The notes under the pieces were generated by a model. The model did no database searches. It saw only the letters and a program-made list of their open reading frames with translations, and was not told where the DNA came from. A stretch of 64,000 nucleotides of DNA. Source: Lepus europaeus (lineage: Eukaryota; Chordata; Mammalia; Lagomorpha; Leporidae). The DNA lies in contig NC_084835.1 of assembly GCF_033115175.1 (NCBI RefSeq), forward strand, positions 56,420,948-56,484,947, in the 5' to 3' direction. Of the stretch, positions 48,512 to 58,645 are shown piece by piece. Every line of letters starts with the position of its first letter. Position 1 is the first letter of the stretch. A program made the position numbers and the translations under genes.

Positions 48512-48680
48512 TAGTATATCATTTTTAACACTTTTATCTGAAGAGAAAATAGTGATGACCTATTTTCATTTCTGATTTTAGAAATATTAACTTCTGGTTT
48601 GATTGCAAATAGCAACTTCTCCTTTTTCTGTTAGTTTAACAAAAAGGTTTGTTAATCTTCTTGAACTTTCCAAAGAACCA
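48512..48680 (-). mobile_element. L1 ORF2-derived fragment (part 3)
   Basis: CTTCTTGAACTTTCCAAAGA and ACCACTTTT continue the antisense L1 after the CSINE. Confidence 0.8.
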
Positions 48681-48932
48681 CTTTTTTTTTTTTAGAAAGA
48701 GAACTTACATCTGCTGGTTTACCCTAAAGGCTAGGCTGTGCTGGAGTCAGGAGCTGAGAACTCAATCCAGATCTCCCGTGGGTGGAGAGGTCCAACTACC
48801 TGAGCCATTACCACTGCCTCCTAGGGTCTGCATTGGCGGGAATCTGGAGCTACCCAGACACTTGGATATGAGGAGGAGGAAGCCAGAGGACTTGCAGAGA
48901 AGTACGGATATGAGATGTGGGAGTCTTAACCA
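48681..48932 (-). mobile_element. CSINE, ancient diverged type
   Basis: T run, AACTTACATCTGCTGGTTTA to GAGATGTGGGAGTCTTAACC. Very diverged. Confidence 0.7.
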
Positions 48933-48939
48933 GCATCCA

Positions 48940-48979
48940 TCTGTCTGTCCATCTGTCTATCTATCTATCTATCTATCTA
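48940..48979. repeat. (TCTA)n / (TCTG)n microsatellite
   Basis: TCTGTCTGTCCATCTG then about seven TCTA units. Confidence 0.93.
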
Positions 48980-49492
48980 TATACAATTTTAGGAGCATAA
49001 TGAAACTTCCCACCATACCCTCCCTTCCTCACTCCCATTCTCCCTCCTCCTTCCTTTCTCATTTTTCTTTTAATTTTTACAATGACATACATTCAATTTG
49101 CTTTACAATCACAAGTTTAACCCTCCACCAAATAAAGAATTCAACAAGTAGTAAGCAGGAAAACTTAAGAAGGACTACTGTTCCTCAAGAGTGTAGGCAA
49201 GGGCTAGAAACAATAATCAAATCGCAAAATGTTAATTTCACTCAAATACCTTACTTTTTCTGTATCGTGTTTATTAGTTACCACAAATCAGGGGGAACAT
49301 ACAGTATTTGTCTTTTGGGGACTGGCTTATTCCACTAAGCATAATGTCCTCCATTTTGTTGCAAAAGGCAATATCAATTTTTTAATGGCTGAGTTGTATT
49401 CCATAGAGTATATATACCACAATTTCTTTATTCTGTTATCAGCTGATGAATATATCATAGCTATTGTGAGTTGAGCTGCTATAAATGGAGGT
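48980..49492 (-). mobile_element. L1 3' end fragment (second copy, part 1)
   Basis: ATACAATTTTAGGAGCATAA, then TGGCTGAGTTGTATTCCATA, CAGCTGATGAATATATCATA: antisense L1 3' region. Continues at 49841-50011 and 50351-50611. Confidence 0.85.
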
Positions 49493-49505
49493 ACAGATAA
49501 CTTTC

Positions 49506-49827
49506 TTTTAATATTTATTTATTTATTTGAAAGTCAGAGTTACACAGAGAGATAAGGAGAGGCAAAGAGAGAGAGGTCTTCCATCCTCTGGTTCACTCCC
49601 CAGTTGGCCACAACGGCCGGAGCTATGCTGATCCAAAGCCAGGAGTTTCCTCCAGTCTTCCCACATTGGTGCAGGGGCCCAAGAACTTCAGCCATCTTTC
49701 ACTGCTTTCCCAGGCATAGCAGGGAGCTGGATTGGAAGTAGAGAGGCAGGACTCAAACCTGTGCCCTCACATGGGATGCCAGCACTGCAGGTGACAGCTT
49801 TAACCACTATGCCACAGCTCTGGCCCC
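49506..49827 (-). mobile_element. CSINE, older type, inserted in L1
   Basis: TTTAATATTTATTTATTTAT to CACAGCTCTGGCCCC. Perfect 13-bp duplication ACAGATAACTTTC at 49493-49505 and 49828-49840. Confidence 0.98.
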
Positions 49828-49840
49828 ACAGATAACTTTC

Positions 49841-50011
49841 ATATGCTGATTTCGTTTCCTTTGGCTAAATTCCCAGGAGTGGGGTGGCTGAATTGTGTGG
49901 TAGGTCTATTCTTAGGTTTCTGAGGACTCTCTATACTGTCTTCTACAGTGGCTGCACCAGTTTACATTCCCACCAACAGTGGAGTCAGGATTAAGGTATA
50001 TTTTCTTTCTT
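49841..50011 (-). mobile_element. L1 3' end fragment (second copy, part 2)
   Basis: CATTCCCACCAACAGTGGAG and CCCAGGAGTGGGGTGGCTGA are typical of antisense L1 3' ORF2. Confidence 0.88.
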
Positions 50012-50348
50012 TCTTTTTTTTTTAAGATTATTTACTTATTTATTTGAAAGTCAGATTTACACGGAGAAGAGAAGGAGAGGCAGAGAGAGAGATCTTCCGT
50101 CATTCACTGGTTCACTCCCCAGCTGGCCACAATAGCCAGAGCTGTGCCGCTCTGAAGCCAGGAGCCAGGAGCTTCTTCCATCCCATGTGGGTGCAGAGGC
50201 CCAAGGACTGTGGGCCATCCTCTACTGCTTTCCCAGGCCCTAGCAGAGAGCCGGATTGGAAGTGCATCCAGGACTCAAGCCGGTGCCCACATGGGATGCC
50301 TGTACTGCAGGTGGTGGCTTTACCTGCTACGCCACAGCGCCGACCCCT
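50012..50348 (-). mobile_element. CSINE, older type, inserted in L1
   Basis: TTTAAGATTATTTACTTATT to CTACGCCACAGCGCCGACCC. About ten bases missing near TTCTTCCATCCCATG. Confidence 0.95.
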
Positions 50349-50611
50349 AGGGTATCTTTGCCCCTACATCCTCATTAGTATTTATTTTTTGATTTTTGGA
50401 TGATAGGCATTCTAATTTGGGTGAGGTGGAACTCATCGTTTGACTGGCAGATGCCCACCCCAATGAACCAAGATTTGTTTCCCCAGTCTTCTGTTTTATT
50501 TATCTTTGTGTTCATCTTTATTTTTAGATGGCAGAGTATCATTTTCTTCCTTCTTCTAGATTCGGGTTGAGTTTGATCCTTTTTCTAGTTCCATAAGAAA
50601 TTTATGATATT
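50349..50611 (-). mobile_element. L1 fragment (second copy, part 3)
   Basis: ATCTTTGCCCCTACATCCTC then, after a probable internal junction near 50,435, TTTTTCTAGTTCCATAAG. Confidence 0.7.
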
Positions 50612-50938
50612 GGCCAGCACCGCGGCTCACTAGGCTAATCCTCCGCCTATGGTGCTGGAACCCCGGGTTATAGTCCCGGTTGGGGCGCTGGATTCTGTCC
50701 TGGCTGCTCCTCTTCTAGTCCAGCTCTCTGCTGTGGCCTGGGAGTGCAGTGGAGGATGGCCCAAGTGCTTGGGCCCTGCACCCGCATAGGAGACCAGGAG
50801 AAAGCACCTGGCTCCTGGCTTCGGACTGGCGCAGTGCGCCGGCCGTAGCAGCCATTTGGGGGGTGAACCAATGGAAGGAAGACCGTTCTGTCTCTCTCTT
50901 TCTTTCACTAACTCTGCCTGTCCAAAAAAAAAAAAAAA
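50612..50938 (+). mobile_element. CSINE, young type
   Basis: GGCCAGCACCGCGGCTCACT head, CTCTGCCTGTCCAAAAAAAA tail; AGAAATTT on both sides. Confidence 0.96.
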
Positions 50939-50997
50939 AGAAATTTGTTATTGACATGGTTATCTTTTTTTTTTTTCCTTTTTAAACATTTATTTTA

Positions 50998-51324
50998 GGG
51001 GCCGGTGCTGTGGTGTAGCAGGAAAAGCCACTGCCTGCAGTGCTGGCATCCCATTTAGGTGCTGGTTCAAGTCCCGGCTGCTCCACTTCTGATCCAGCTC
51101 CCTGCTAATGTGCCTGGGAAAGCAATAGAAGATGGCCCAGTGCTTGAGCACCTGCACTCACGTTGGAGAACCAGAAGAAGCTCCTGGCTTCTGGTTCCTG
51201 GCTCCCAGCTTTGGATCTGTCTAGCTCTGGCCATTACAGCTGTTTGGGGAGTGAACCAGCGGATGGAAGACCTCTCTCTGCCTCTGTGTCGCTCTGCCTT
51301 TCAAAAAAATAAATCTTTTAAAAA
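50998..51324 (+). mobile_element. CSINE, older type
   Basis: GGGGCCGGTGCTGTGGTGTA head, CTTTCAAAAAAATAAATC tail. Confidence 0.95.
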
Positions 51325-51533
51325 AGAGAGAAAAGGAGGAACAGAGAGAAAGAGATCTTCCATCTATGGACTCACTTCCCAAATGGCCACAGTAAATCAC
51401 AAAATAGCAGGGGCCCAAGCATGTGGGCCGTCATTAGCTGCTTTCTCAGTGCATTGGCAGGGAGCTGGATTGGAAGGGGAGCAGCTGGGACTGGGATTCT
51501 AATCGGCAATTATGGGATGCTGGTGTTGCAAGA
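51325..51533 (-). mobile_element. CSINE, older type, left part (split by LTR)
   Basis: GAGAGAAAAGGAGGAACAGA to GGGATGCTGGTGTTGCAAGA. Continues at 51851-51888 (GTGGCAGCTTAACACGCC to CACAGTGCTGGCC) beyond the LTR-like insert. Confidence 0.88.
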
Positions 51534-51850
51534 GGTGAGGTATGGCTTTCAACGGGAAAGTCAAGGGCCCTCTTGGATCAAAGGGACAGTTAACAACCTC
51601 CCAGAACAAAGAAAGGGCAATTAACCAGTAACTGTATATGCATGTGCAACCCTATAGCCTTAAAGTACCCAATCTGAACATATGTAATCACTTAAGGGAG
51701 ACAAAGAAACCAAGATTGTATATAGGGTAATGCTGGACTTTGTTCCCGGCTCAGTCTTTCGGATGTCAATCCACTGGGCCTCATGCCAACATGAATAAAA
51801 CTGCTTCCTGCTCAGAGCCTCGGTGTCCTGTCTCTGCCCAAAAATCCCAC
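51534..51850 (+). mobile_element. Candidate solo LTR of an endogenous retrovirus
   Basis: About 315 bases starting TGAGGTATGG and ending CCCACTACA, so TG...CA ends. It shows a TATA-like TATATAGGG near 51,719, GGCTCAGTCTTTCGG about 35 bases on, and AATAAA at 51794-51799 followed by a GT-rich stretch, the U3-R-U5 order of an LTR. No internal retroviral genes are present. It interrupts a CSINE. A clean target-site duplication is not clear. Family not recognised. Confidence 0.65.
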
Positions 51851-51948
51851 TACAGTGGCAGCTTAACACGCCATGCCACAGTGCTGGCCGCAGCTTTCCT
51901 CTTGTAACTGGTTTCCACCTTCATTCTGTTGTGGTCAGAGAAGATACT

Positions 51949-52276
51949 TTTTTTTTTTTTTTTTTTTTGACAGGTAGAGTTACAGACAGTGAGCGAGAGA
52001 GACAGAGAGATAGGTCTTCCTTTTTCCGTTGGTTCACTCCCCAAATGGCCACCATGGCCAGCGCGCTGTGCCAATCCGAAGCCAGGAGCCAGGTGCTTCC
52101 TCCTGCTCTCCCATGTAGGTGCAGGGCCCAAGGACTTGGGCCATCCTCCACTGCCTTCCCGGGCCACAGCAGAGAGCTGGACTAGAAGAGGAGCAACCAG
52201 GACAGAATCCGGTGCCCGTATGGGATGCCGGCGCTGCAGGCGGAGGATTAACCAAGTGAGCCACGGCAACGGCCCT
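51949..52276 (-). mobile_element. CSINE, young type
   Basis: T(23) run, TTGACAGGTAGAGTTACAGA to CCACGGCAACGGCCC. 9-bp duplication GAAGATACT at 51940-51948 and 52277-52285. Confidence 0.97.
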
Positions 52277-52306
52277 GAAGATACTTTTTTTAAAAAAATA
52301 TTAATT

Positions 52307-52624
52307 GGGGCCTTCGCTGTGGTGCAGCGGGTTAACGCCCTGGCCTGAAGCACCAGCATCCGGGCGCCAGTTCAAGTCCCAGCTGCTCCACTTGATCTAG
52401 CTCTCTGCTATGGCCTGGGAAGGCAGTAGAAGATGGCCCAAGTCCTTTGGCCCCTGCACCTGTGTGGGAGACCCAGAGGAGGCTCCTGGCTCCTGGCTTC
52501 AGATTGGCGCAGCTCCAGCGGTTGCAGCCAGTTGGGGAGTGAACCATCGGATGGAAGACCTCTCTCTCTCTCTCTCTCTGCCTTTTTCTGTGTAACTCTG
52601 ACTTTCCAATAAAAAAATAAAGCT
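52307..52624 (+). mobile_element. CSINE, older type
   Basis: GGGGCCTTCGCTGTGGTGCA head, ACTTTCCAATAAAAAAATAA tail. Confidence 0.94.
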
Positions 52625-52933
52625 TTAAAAAATATGTATTTATTTGAAAGGCAAAGTGACAGAGAAAGAGGGAAACACACACACACACACACACACATCT
52701 TCCATCTGCTGATTCATTTCCCAAATGGCTGCAACAGCCAGGGAAAGCCAGGAGCCAGGAGCACCATCTATATCTCCCACATGAGTGACAGGGACCCAAG
52801 CGGTTGAGCCATCACCTGCTTTCTCCCAGGGTGCACATTGGCAGGAAGCTGGAACCAGAAGCAGAGCTGGGACTTGAACTCGGGCTCTGTGATGAGATCA
52901 GGGCATGTTAACCACTGTGCTTAAAGTTTACCC
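52625..52933 (-). mobile_element. CSINE, ancient diverged type, with (CA)n
   Basis: AAAATATGTATTTATTTGAA to GTTAACCACTGTGC. A (CA)11 tract lies at 52675-52697. Confidence 0.9.
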
Positions 52934-52937
52934 CCGG

Positions 52938-53270
52938 ATTTTTAATTTTATTTATTTTGTTGGAAAGACAGTGAGAGAGAGAGAGAGAGAGAGACAGACA
53001 GAGACAGACATTCCATCTACTGGTTCATTTGTCAAGTGACCATAACAGCAAGGGCTCAGCCAGGCCAAAGCCAGGAGCCAGAAGCTTCATTGGGGTAACC
53101 CACGTGAGTAGCAGAGGGCCAAACACTTGGGCCATCTTCCACTGCTTTCCTAGGCCATTAGCAGGGGGCTGGATCAGAAGTGGAGCAGCTGGCTCTCAGA
53201 CCAGCACCCATATGGGATTCCGGCATCACAGACAGTGGCTGTACCCCACTACGCCATAATGCCAGCCCTG
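52938..53270 (-). mobile_element. CSINE, older type
   Basis: TTTTAATTTTATTTATTTTG to CGCCATAATGCCAGCCCTG; (GA)n at 52971-52994. Confidence 0.93.
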
Positions 53271-53284
53271 GAATTTTATTTTAA

Positions 53285-53650
53285 ATCACTGGTTGCAATG
53301 GTTACTTTTAGGTGTCAATTTGCCTGGATTAAGCAGTATCTAGAGAACTGGTAAGGCATTATTTGTGAGGGAATTTCCAGAGCAGACTGGCTTGTGAGGT
53401 GGGACTAAGCGGAGTGGATTCGCCTCAACATGGGCAGGCACCATCCAAACGCCTGGGAGCCAGACAGAACAAAAGGGCAGCGGTGGGGAAGTTCTGTTTC
53501 CCTTCCGTGCAGAAGGCACCCTCACTCTCCCATCCTTGGACCTCAGAACGCCAGATTCCCTGGCCATGGGACTCAGGATCTCACTAGTGGCATCCCAGGT
53601 TTCAGGCTTTTGGATTAGGAACAACACCCTGGATGCCCTGGTTCTGAGGC
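53285..53650. repeat. Ancient interspersed repeat, class unresolved
   Basis: TTAGGTGTCAATTTGCCTGG, GGGAATTTCCAGAGCAGAC, CAACATGGGCAGGCACCATC and TTGGACCTCAGAACGCCAG resemble, in order, a common eutherian interspersed repeat. I cannot name the family. Confidence 0.5.
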
Positions 53651-53659
53651 CTTTCAAGT

Positions 53660-54002
53660 CTTTTTTTTTTAATTATTTTATTTATTTGAAAGTCAGAGTT
53701 ACACAGAGAGAGAAGGAGAGGCAGAGAGAGAGGGAGAGAGAGGTCTTCCATTCTGCTGCTTCATTCCCCAAATGACCACAATGGCTGGAGCTGCGCTGAT
53801 CCAAAGCCAGGAGTCAGAGCTTCTTCTGGGTCTCCCATGCGGATGCAGAGGCCCAAGGAGCTGGGCCATCTTCTACTGCTTTCCCAGGCCATAGCAGATA
53901 GCTGGATTGGAAGAGGAGCAGCCAAGATTCGAACCGGCACCCATATGGGCTGCTGGCACTGCAGGCTGTGGCTTTAACCCGCTGCACCACAGTTCCGGCC
54001 CC
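53660..54002 (-). mobile_element. CSINE, older type
   Basis: TTATTTTATTTATTTGAAAG to CACCACAGTTCCGGCCCC; AAGTCTTTTT on both sides. Confidence 0.96.
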
Positions 54003-54044
54003 AATAAGTCTTTTTTTTTTTTTTTTTTTTTTAAAGATTTGTTT

Positions 54045-54257
54045 GGGGCCAGTGTTGTGGCAAAGTAGACATCCCATATGAGCACTGGCTCAAGTTCCAG
54101 CTGCTCTACTTTCAATCCAGCTCCCTGCTAACGTGCCTGGGAAGATAGCAGAGGTTGGTTCAAGTGCTTAGGCCTTTGCCACTGATGTGGGAGATCCAGA
54201 TAGGGCTCCAGGCTCTTGGTTTGGCCTGTCCAGCCCCGGGCATTGCAGTCATATGGG

Positions 54258-54288
<31 letters not shown>

Positions 54289-54348
54289 ATCAGATGGAAG
54301 ATCTTTCTCTCTTTGTAACTCTGTCTTTCAAATAAATAAGCAAATCTC
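54045..54348 (+). mobile_element. CSINE, older type, with (GT)n
   Basis: GGGGCCAGTGTTGTGGCAAA head (about 25 bases of tRNA-like head lost), TTTCAAATAAATAAGCAAAT tail. (GT)13 at 54257-54282 follows CATATGGG. Confidence 0.92.
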
Positions 54349-54420
54349 AAAAAAGAGAAAAGAAAAGAAAAAGAAAGAAAGAAGAAGAGAGAAAGAGAAA
54401 AGAGAAAAGAGAAAAAAAGG
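54349..54420. repeat. Polypurine (AAAG/AGAAA)n tract
   Basis: About 70 bases of pure A/G between two opposite CSINEs. Confidence 0.93.
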
Positions 54421-54647
54421 CACTGATTCACAGCCACAATTACTGCAATGGCTGGGCTGTGCCAGGCCAGCTGGGGGCCAGCCCACAGGGAGCAGGAGCT
54501 CAAGAACTCCGACCATCCTCTGCTGCTTTCCCAGGCCATAGCAGAGAGCTGGATCGGAAGTGGAGCAGCCGGGACTTGAACCAGCACCCATATGGGATGC
54601 CAGCACTGCAGACATCAGCTTAGCCTGCTGTGCCACAGTGCAGTCCC
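54400..54647 (-). mobile_element. CSINE, older type, tail replaced by polypurine tract
   Basis: GGCACTGATTCACAGCCACA to GCCACAGTGCAGTCCCC; the body lacks several blocks. Confidence 0.85.
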
Positions 54648-54879
54648 CTCTGAGTCACTCTAGGTCACTGGAATTTTGTCCTCATTATGGACCTGCCCAG
54701 ACTTCTGTGTCCATAGCCTCAAACTCTAGGAGGCTGGGAGCCTCCACCTGGACTCCTGTGTGCCCGCGGTGGGTGGGGGCGCCTGGAAACAGCGAGGTTA
54801 TCCCAGGGCTCACCCTGGCAGTCTCCTGGCTCTCAGGGTTGCTGGCCATCACTGCCTGGTGTTTGATGTCTTCAAAACC

Positions 54880-55200
54880 ATACTTCAGGTATTTTGCTTT
54901 TTGTATTTCCTGGTCGTTGCAGGCCCTGTTACTCTATATTATCTGGGAACATAAGATTTTCTCATTAAAAAATTGCTGCATCGTTTTGTACTGCGTGGCT
55001 TTTTTCATAGTTTTAACCAGGTCTTACAGATGGACACTTGGGTCATTTTCAGTCATTGCTACTGCAAGTAATGCTGCCATTACACACGTTAACCTTGTGC
55101 TCACAGCATTTTATATGTCACCATTGCACGTGTCCATAAATGGGATAACCGGCTTGGAGTCCACGCTTTTGACATTTTGGAAGGCACCGCCAAGTTCCCT
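54880..55200 (-). mobile_element. Old LINE-1-like fragment
   Basis: CAGATGGACACTTGGGTCAT, TACTGCAAGTAATGCTGCCA, CGTGTCCATAAATGGGATAA resemble the antisense 3' region of an old LINE (L1/HAL1 type). Confidence 0.6.
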
Positions 55201-55659
55201 CCCGTGGGCTGGCCGACGGTTGTTTCTGAGAACGTCTGGCCAGCAGCGAGCGGGCCGTCAAAATTCTGGGTGCCTGCCATTTGGGCAGGTCAGAGAGTCA
55301 GTGACCTCCTCCCGTCTGTTCTTCCAGATGCCCCACTGCGTGTGTTCGCAGGCACACGCAGTTTCTGAGGCCGCCTCTTCACTCGCCCGCCTTTCCTGCT
55401 CCTCTCCCATCCGCAGACACAGCCACTGGCAGAGCTCACGGAGGAGCCTGCAAAGTCCTCCCTTTCTACCCCGCAGGCTCACCCCCTGAGGGTCACTCTG
55501 TGAGACCTTCCTGTGGGCCCAGGAGAGCGGTTACCGAGTTCAGCCCAGGCCCTCCTCCACGTTAGCGGCAAGACGCTCGGCAGTGGGCAGACGAGCAATT
55601 ACATGTTCCACCAGTGACTGGGCGAGAGCATGAATGCTACAAAGGTGAAAGCATCTAGT
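55201..55659. other. Unassigned DNA upstream of the AFG3L2 CpG island
   Basis: No repeat or exon recognised. Confidence 0.4.
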
Positions 55660-55739
55660 CCCAAGAGACAGAGCGGCTCAGGCGGGCAGCCCCGAAAACC
55701 TCCGCCACTGCCCCTGGCGCCTCCTGGCTCGACCCTCTC

Positions 55740-56095
55740 GCCTATGCCCCGCCTCCAGCCTCTCCGTCCCCATTGGCCCCACCTTACGCCCCGCCCCCAC
55801 CTATGCTCCCCGCCCCCACCTATGCTCACCGCCCCCACTCGCCCTCCGCGCTTTCCCCCCTAGGTCCCGCCCCCTGATCTCACGGCGGCCTATCAAAATG
55901 CTCGCCCAGTACGCCCTTGGCCACGCCCACTCCCACTCCACAGCACGCCCCTCCTATTGGCTCCCTCCCTACTCTAGAAAGCGTGCCCCTTGGCCCCGCC
56001 CACTACCCCTTTGGCCCCGCCCCACGCTTTCGCAGCGCGTCTCTCTTTGGCTACGCTCTCCGCTTGCCCTCGGCGCTGTTCTCCCTAGGCCCCGC
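55740..56095. repeat. AFG3L2: Degenerate tandem GC-box array
   Basis: CCGCCCCCACCTATGCTC recurs in neighbouring copies near 55,793 and 55,812. Further GGCCCCGCCC(C/A) units follow between 55,990 and 56,025 and at about 56,090. Over ten CCGCCC or CACGCCC units in about 350 bases. Confidence 0.75.
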
Positions 56096-56295
56096 CTTCA
56101 GTCCGCCCTGGGGTCGCCGCCGGCCCCCGGAGGGGACGCCGACGACGTCGGCACGCCGGGGCGGGGCCGGCGGGAGAAGACGCGCGTGGCTGGAGCGTGG
56201 GCTCCCTCGCGAGCCTTGGGCCGGCTGCCCTCCTCAGCAGCCTCTCTCGCCGGAGCCGAGCCCGCTTCCGAGGCCGCCGGTGGGCGGCAGACGCC

Positions 56296-56307
56296 GCGCC
56301 TGCGCAG
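56296..56307. promoter_or_regulatory. AFG3L2: NRF1-like site GCGCCTGCGCAG
   Basis: Near match to the palindromic NRF1 consensus (GCGCATGCGC), 32 bases upstream of the AFG3L2 ATG. NRF1 drives many nuclear genes for mitochondrial proteins, so the context fits. Binding is an inference. Confidence 0.4.
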
Positions 56308-56338
56308 CGCCGGGGCGCAGCGGGCCGCTCCGGCGGCC

Positions 56339-56455
56339 ATGGCGCACCGCTGCCTGCTGCTGTGGGGCCGGGGCGGCTGCTGGCCCCGCGGCTTCCCGCC
56401 GCTGCTTGTGCCTGGCGCCGGCCTGGGCCTCAGCGAGCGGCCCTGCCTCCGGAGG
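56339..56455 (+). CDS. AFG3L2: AFG3L2 coding exon 1 (mitochondrial presequence)
   Basis: ATG in a strong Kozak context (GCGGCCATGG). Reads [20 protein letters not shown] then [19 protein letters not shown], 39 codons, ending AGG before donor GTGAGT. Rich in Arg and hydrophobic residues with no acidic residue until Glu33, as expected of a matrix-targeting sequence that is later cleaved. The human start [18 protein letters not shown] is nearly identical. The frame stays open 147 codons upstream to an ATG at 55898, but that is expected in a CpG island and the Kozak and homology favour 56339. Confidence 0.97.
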
Positions 56456-57419
56456 GTGAGTCCCGGGCGGCCGGCGCCCTCTGCCCGGCCGGCAGCCTGC
56501 TTCCGGCCGCGAGCGGGCGTCAAGGTCACCGCCCTGCCGGAGCCGCAGCCGGGCCCCTGGGCAACGAGGCCGCGTGCCTGGTGGGGTCCGAGCCGAGCAC
56601 CTGGCGCTCCGGCCCGGTGTCCGAGGTGCCGCGGGCGCTCTCGTGCGGCCGGCCCTGGCTGTGGGGCGCTGTCTGGGAAACGCTCATCTGCGGTGGAGCC
56701 GGGTCTTGGTCCTCAGCAGGCAGCAGAAACCTGCGTGGGTCACGGCGCGGCGTGTTTTACCTGCTTTTATGACCTTGGAAAACAGAACGCGTGTGGTGTG
56801 TGTGTATGTCAGGGTCGCAGCGGGCCTTGTGCAGTCGGAAGATTTGGAGCAAGGCCCCGCGTCCTTTGTTTTCCCAGCTGTGGATTGGGCCTGTTGCTGG
56901 CCTTCTGAGACTGGCCCCTAGGAGATACCAATAACTACGAATTCTCAGTACCAGAAATGCCACTTCCACAGTGGTAACTACGTATTTGGTTACATAACAG
57001 GGCCTGCCCTCATCAGGAGGCTGTTTCTCTTGAGTGGTAACAAGCCCTGTGCAGGGCGCAGTGTGATGCTCGGGTGTTGACAGAACCAGGCTGGCGTCTG
57101 TCTCAAGGGAAGGTGTATTGATTAGTGGGTGTCAGCTGTTGGCTGACACAGCTGCGGCTTGTCAGCCCTTAGCGGTGCGTAACGTGATTGAGGCCCTGGG
57201 GTCAGCCACCGGAAGTTGGCTTGGCCACTTAGTGGCCCGAGGCCCTTAAAAGGAGGGAGTAATAGTACAGTGACCCCATGGTATTCGTGGGGAATTGGCT
57301 TCTTCAAGGATGCTCAAATCCCCTATGTAAAACACTATTGAGTGCATGTAACCTATGCACATTCTTTCATATACTTTGAATCGTGTTCAGTACGTGCAAT
57401 ATTTTCCCCCAAATTTTAT

Positions 57420-57665
57420 TTTTTAAAAGATTTATTTATTAGAGAGAGGTGGATCTTCTGTCTGCTGGTTCACTCCCAAAATGGCACCAAGGACTTGCCT
57501 GGGGCTGGGCCAGGCCAAATCCAGGAGCCTGAAACTCCATCCAGGTCTCCCATTTGGGTGCAGGGGCCCAAGCTGTTCATCTGCTGCCTTCCCAGGTGCT
57601 GCAGCAGGGAGCTGGGTCAGAAGCAGAGCAGCTGGGACTGCACTTTGCAGCATCACAAGTGGCAG
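57420..57665 (-). mobile_element. CSINE, older type, head truncated
   Basis: TTTTTAAAAGATTTATTTAT to GCACTTTGCAGCATCACAAG. Confidence 0.85.
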
Positions 57666-58119
57666 CCTCTCTAATATTTTCAGTCTGTGCCTGGTTCAGT
57701 CCCCTGAGTCCCAGGATGGGGGGGTCCAGGAATATGGAGGACTGACTGCTGCATTCATGATTTTTACCTTGAAGCACCCTTGCTAGTCTTTTGTTGATTC
57801 CTTAGTTCTCATCCGTTTCCTACTCCCAGCTGCCCTTGCATTACATCCATTTTCTCGTCCTGCCCTTTCCTCTTGCCCCTAAATATTGGACTCAGACATA
57901 CAAAGGGCAGGTAGGGATCTGCCTTGTGAGTTTGCCATTTTTATGTTGGGAATCTCATCCAAAAGACCTTCTTTTGCCGTGGCCCTGTGGCCCAGTAAAT
58001 TAGCTCATGCTTCTGTTGATAGTTTTGTTCACATGTCATCAAATCCATCATCTTAATATGTGCAGCCCAGGGGTTTTTAACTTACATGCAAGATTATTAA
58101 ACCATCACAGACCCTATTC

Positions 58120-58645
58120 CAAAACAAACATTTTCATCGCTCCAAAAAAAAAAAAAAAAAGTCCCATAACCTTTAGTAGCCGCTCTCAGTTTCCCTATAA
58201 CCATCCGCTTAGCCCTGTTCTGGATACTTCACATAACTGGAATCAGACAGTGTGTAACCTGTCTAGCTTCATACACTTAACATATTTTCAGGGTTTATCT
58301 ATGCATCAGTACCCTTTTTATATAGTCCACTGTGTGGATGTACCACATTTTATTTATCCAGTCATCAGCAGTAGGACATTTGAGTTGTCCACATTTTGGG
58401 GTTGCTATAAATAAAGCTGCTCTGAACATTTATATATATTTTTTGAGGATATATGTTTTCAATTTGAGTGGAAGTGGAATTGCTGGATCATATGGTACCT
58501 CTGCATTTAACATTGTGAAAATCCACAGTGATTGCACAGTTTTACGTTCTCACCAGCGATGTACTAGGGCTGCAATTTCTCAGCAATATTTGTTTTTGAT
58601 TAAGGCCACCTTAGTGGATGTGAAGTGGTTTTACTTGGTCCTGTG
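58120..58645 (-). mobile_element. Old L1 3' fragment
   Basis: Near an A(18) run at 58143-58160; GATACTTCACATAACTGGAA, TTTGAGTTGTCCACATTTTG, GGAATTGCTGGATCATATGG are classic antisense old L1. Confidence 0.85.

Larger units (their letters stand above)
55660..56680. promoter_or_regulatory. AFG3L2: CpG island, AFG3L2 promoter and first exon
   Basis: GC-rich with many CpG and GC boxes. The upstream half holds repeated CCCCGCCC/CCACGCCC motifs (Sp/KLF type) and several CCAAT boxes on the complement (ATTGG near 55,772 and 55,956). TATA-less. Confidence 0.85.

Noticed and set aside
48649..49338. 229-codon open frame on the + strand
   Set aside because: Crosses an old CSINE, a TCTA microsatellite and antisense L1; not a gene.
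54560..55489. 309-codon open frame on the + strand
   Set aside because: Spans a CSINE head, an old LINE fragment and unique DNA; a chance frame.
55898..56908. 336-codon open frame on the + strand
   Set aside because: It reads through AFG3L2 exon 1 and on past a good GTGAGT donor into intron 1; only 56339-56455 is coding.
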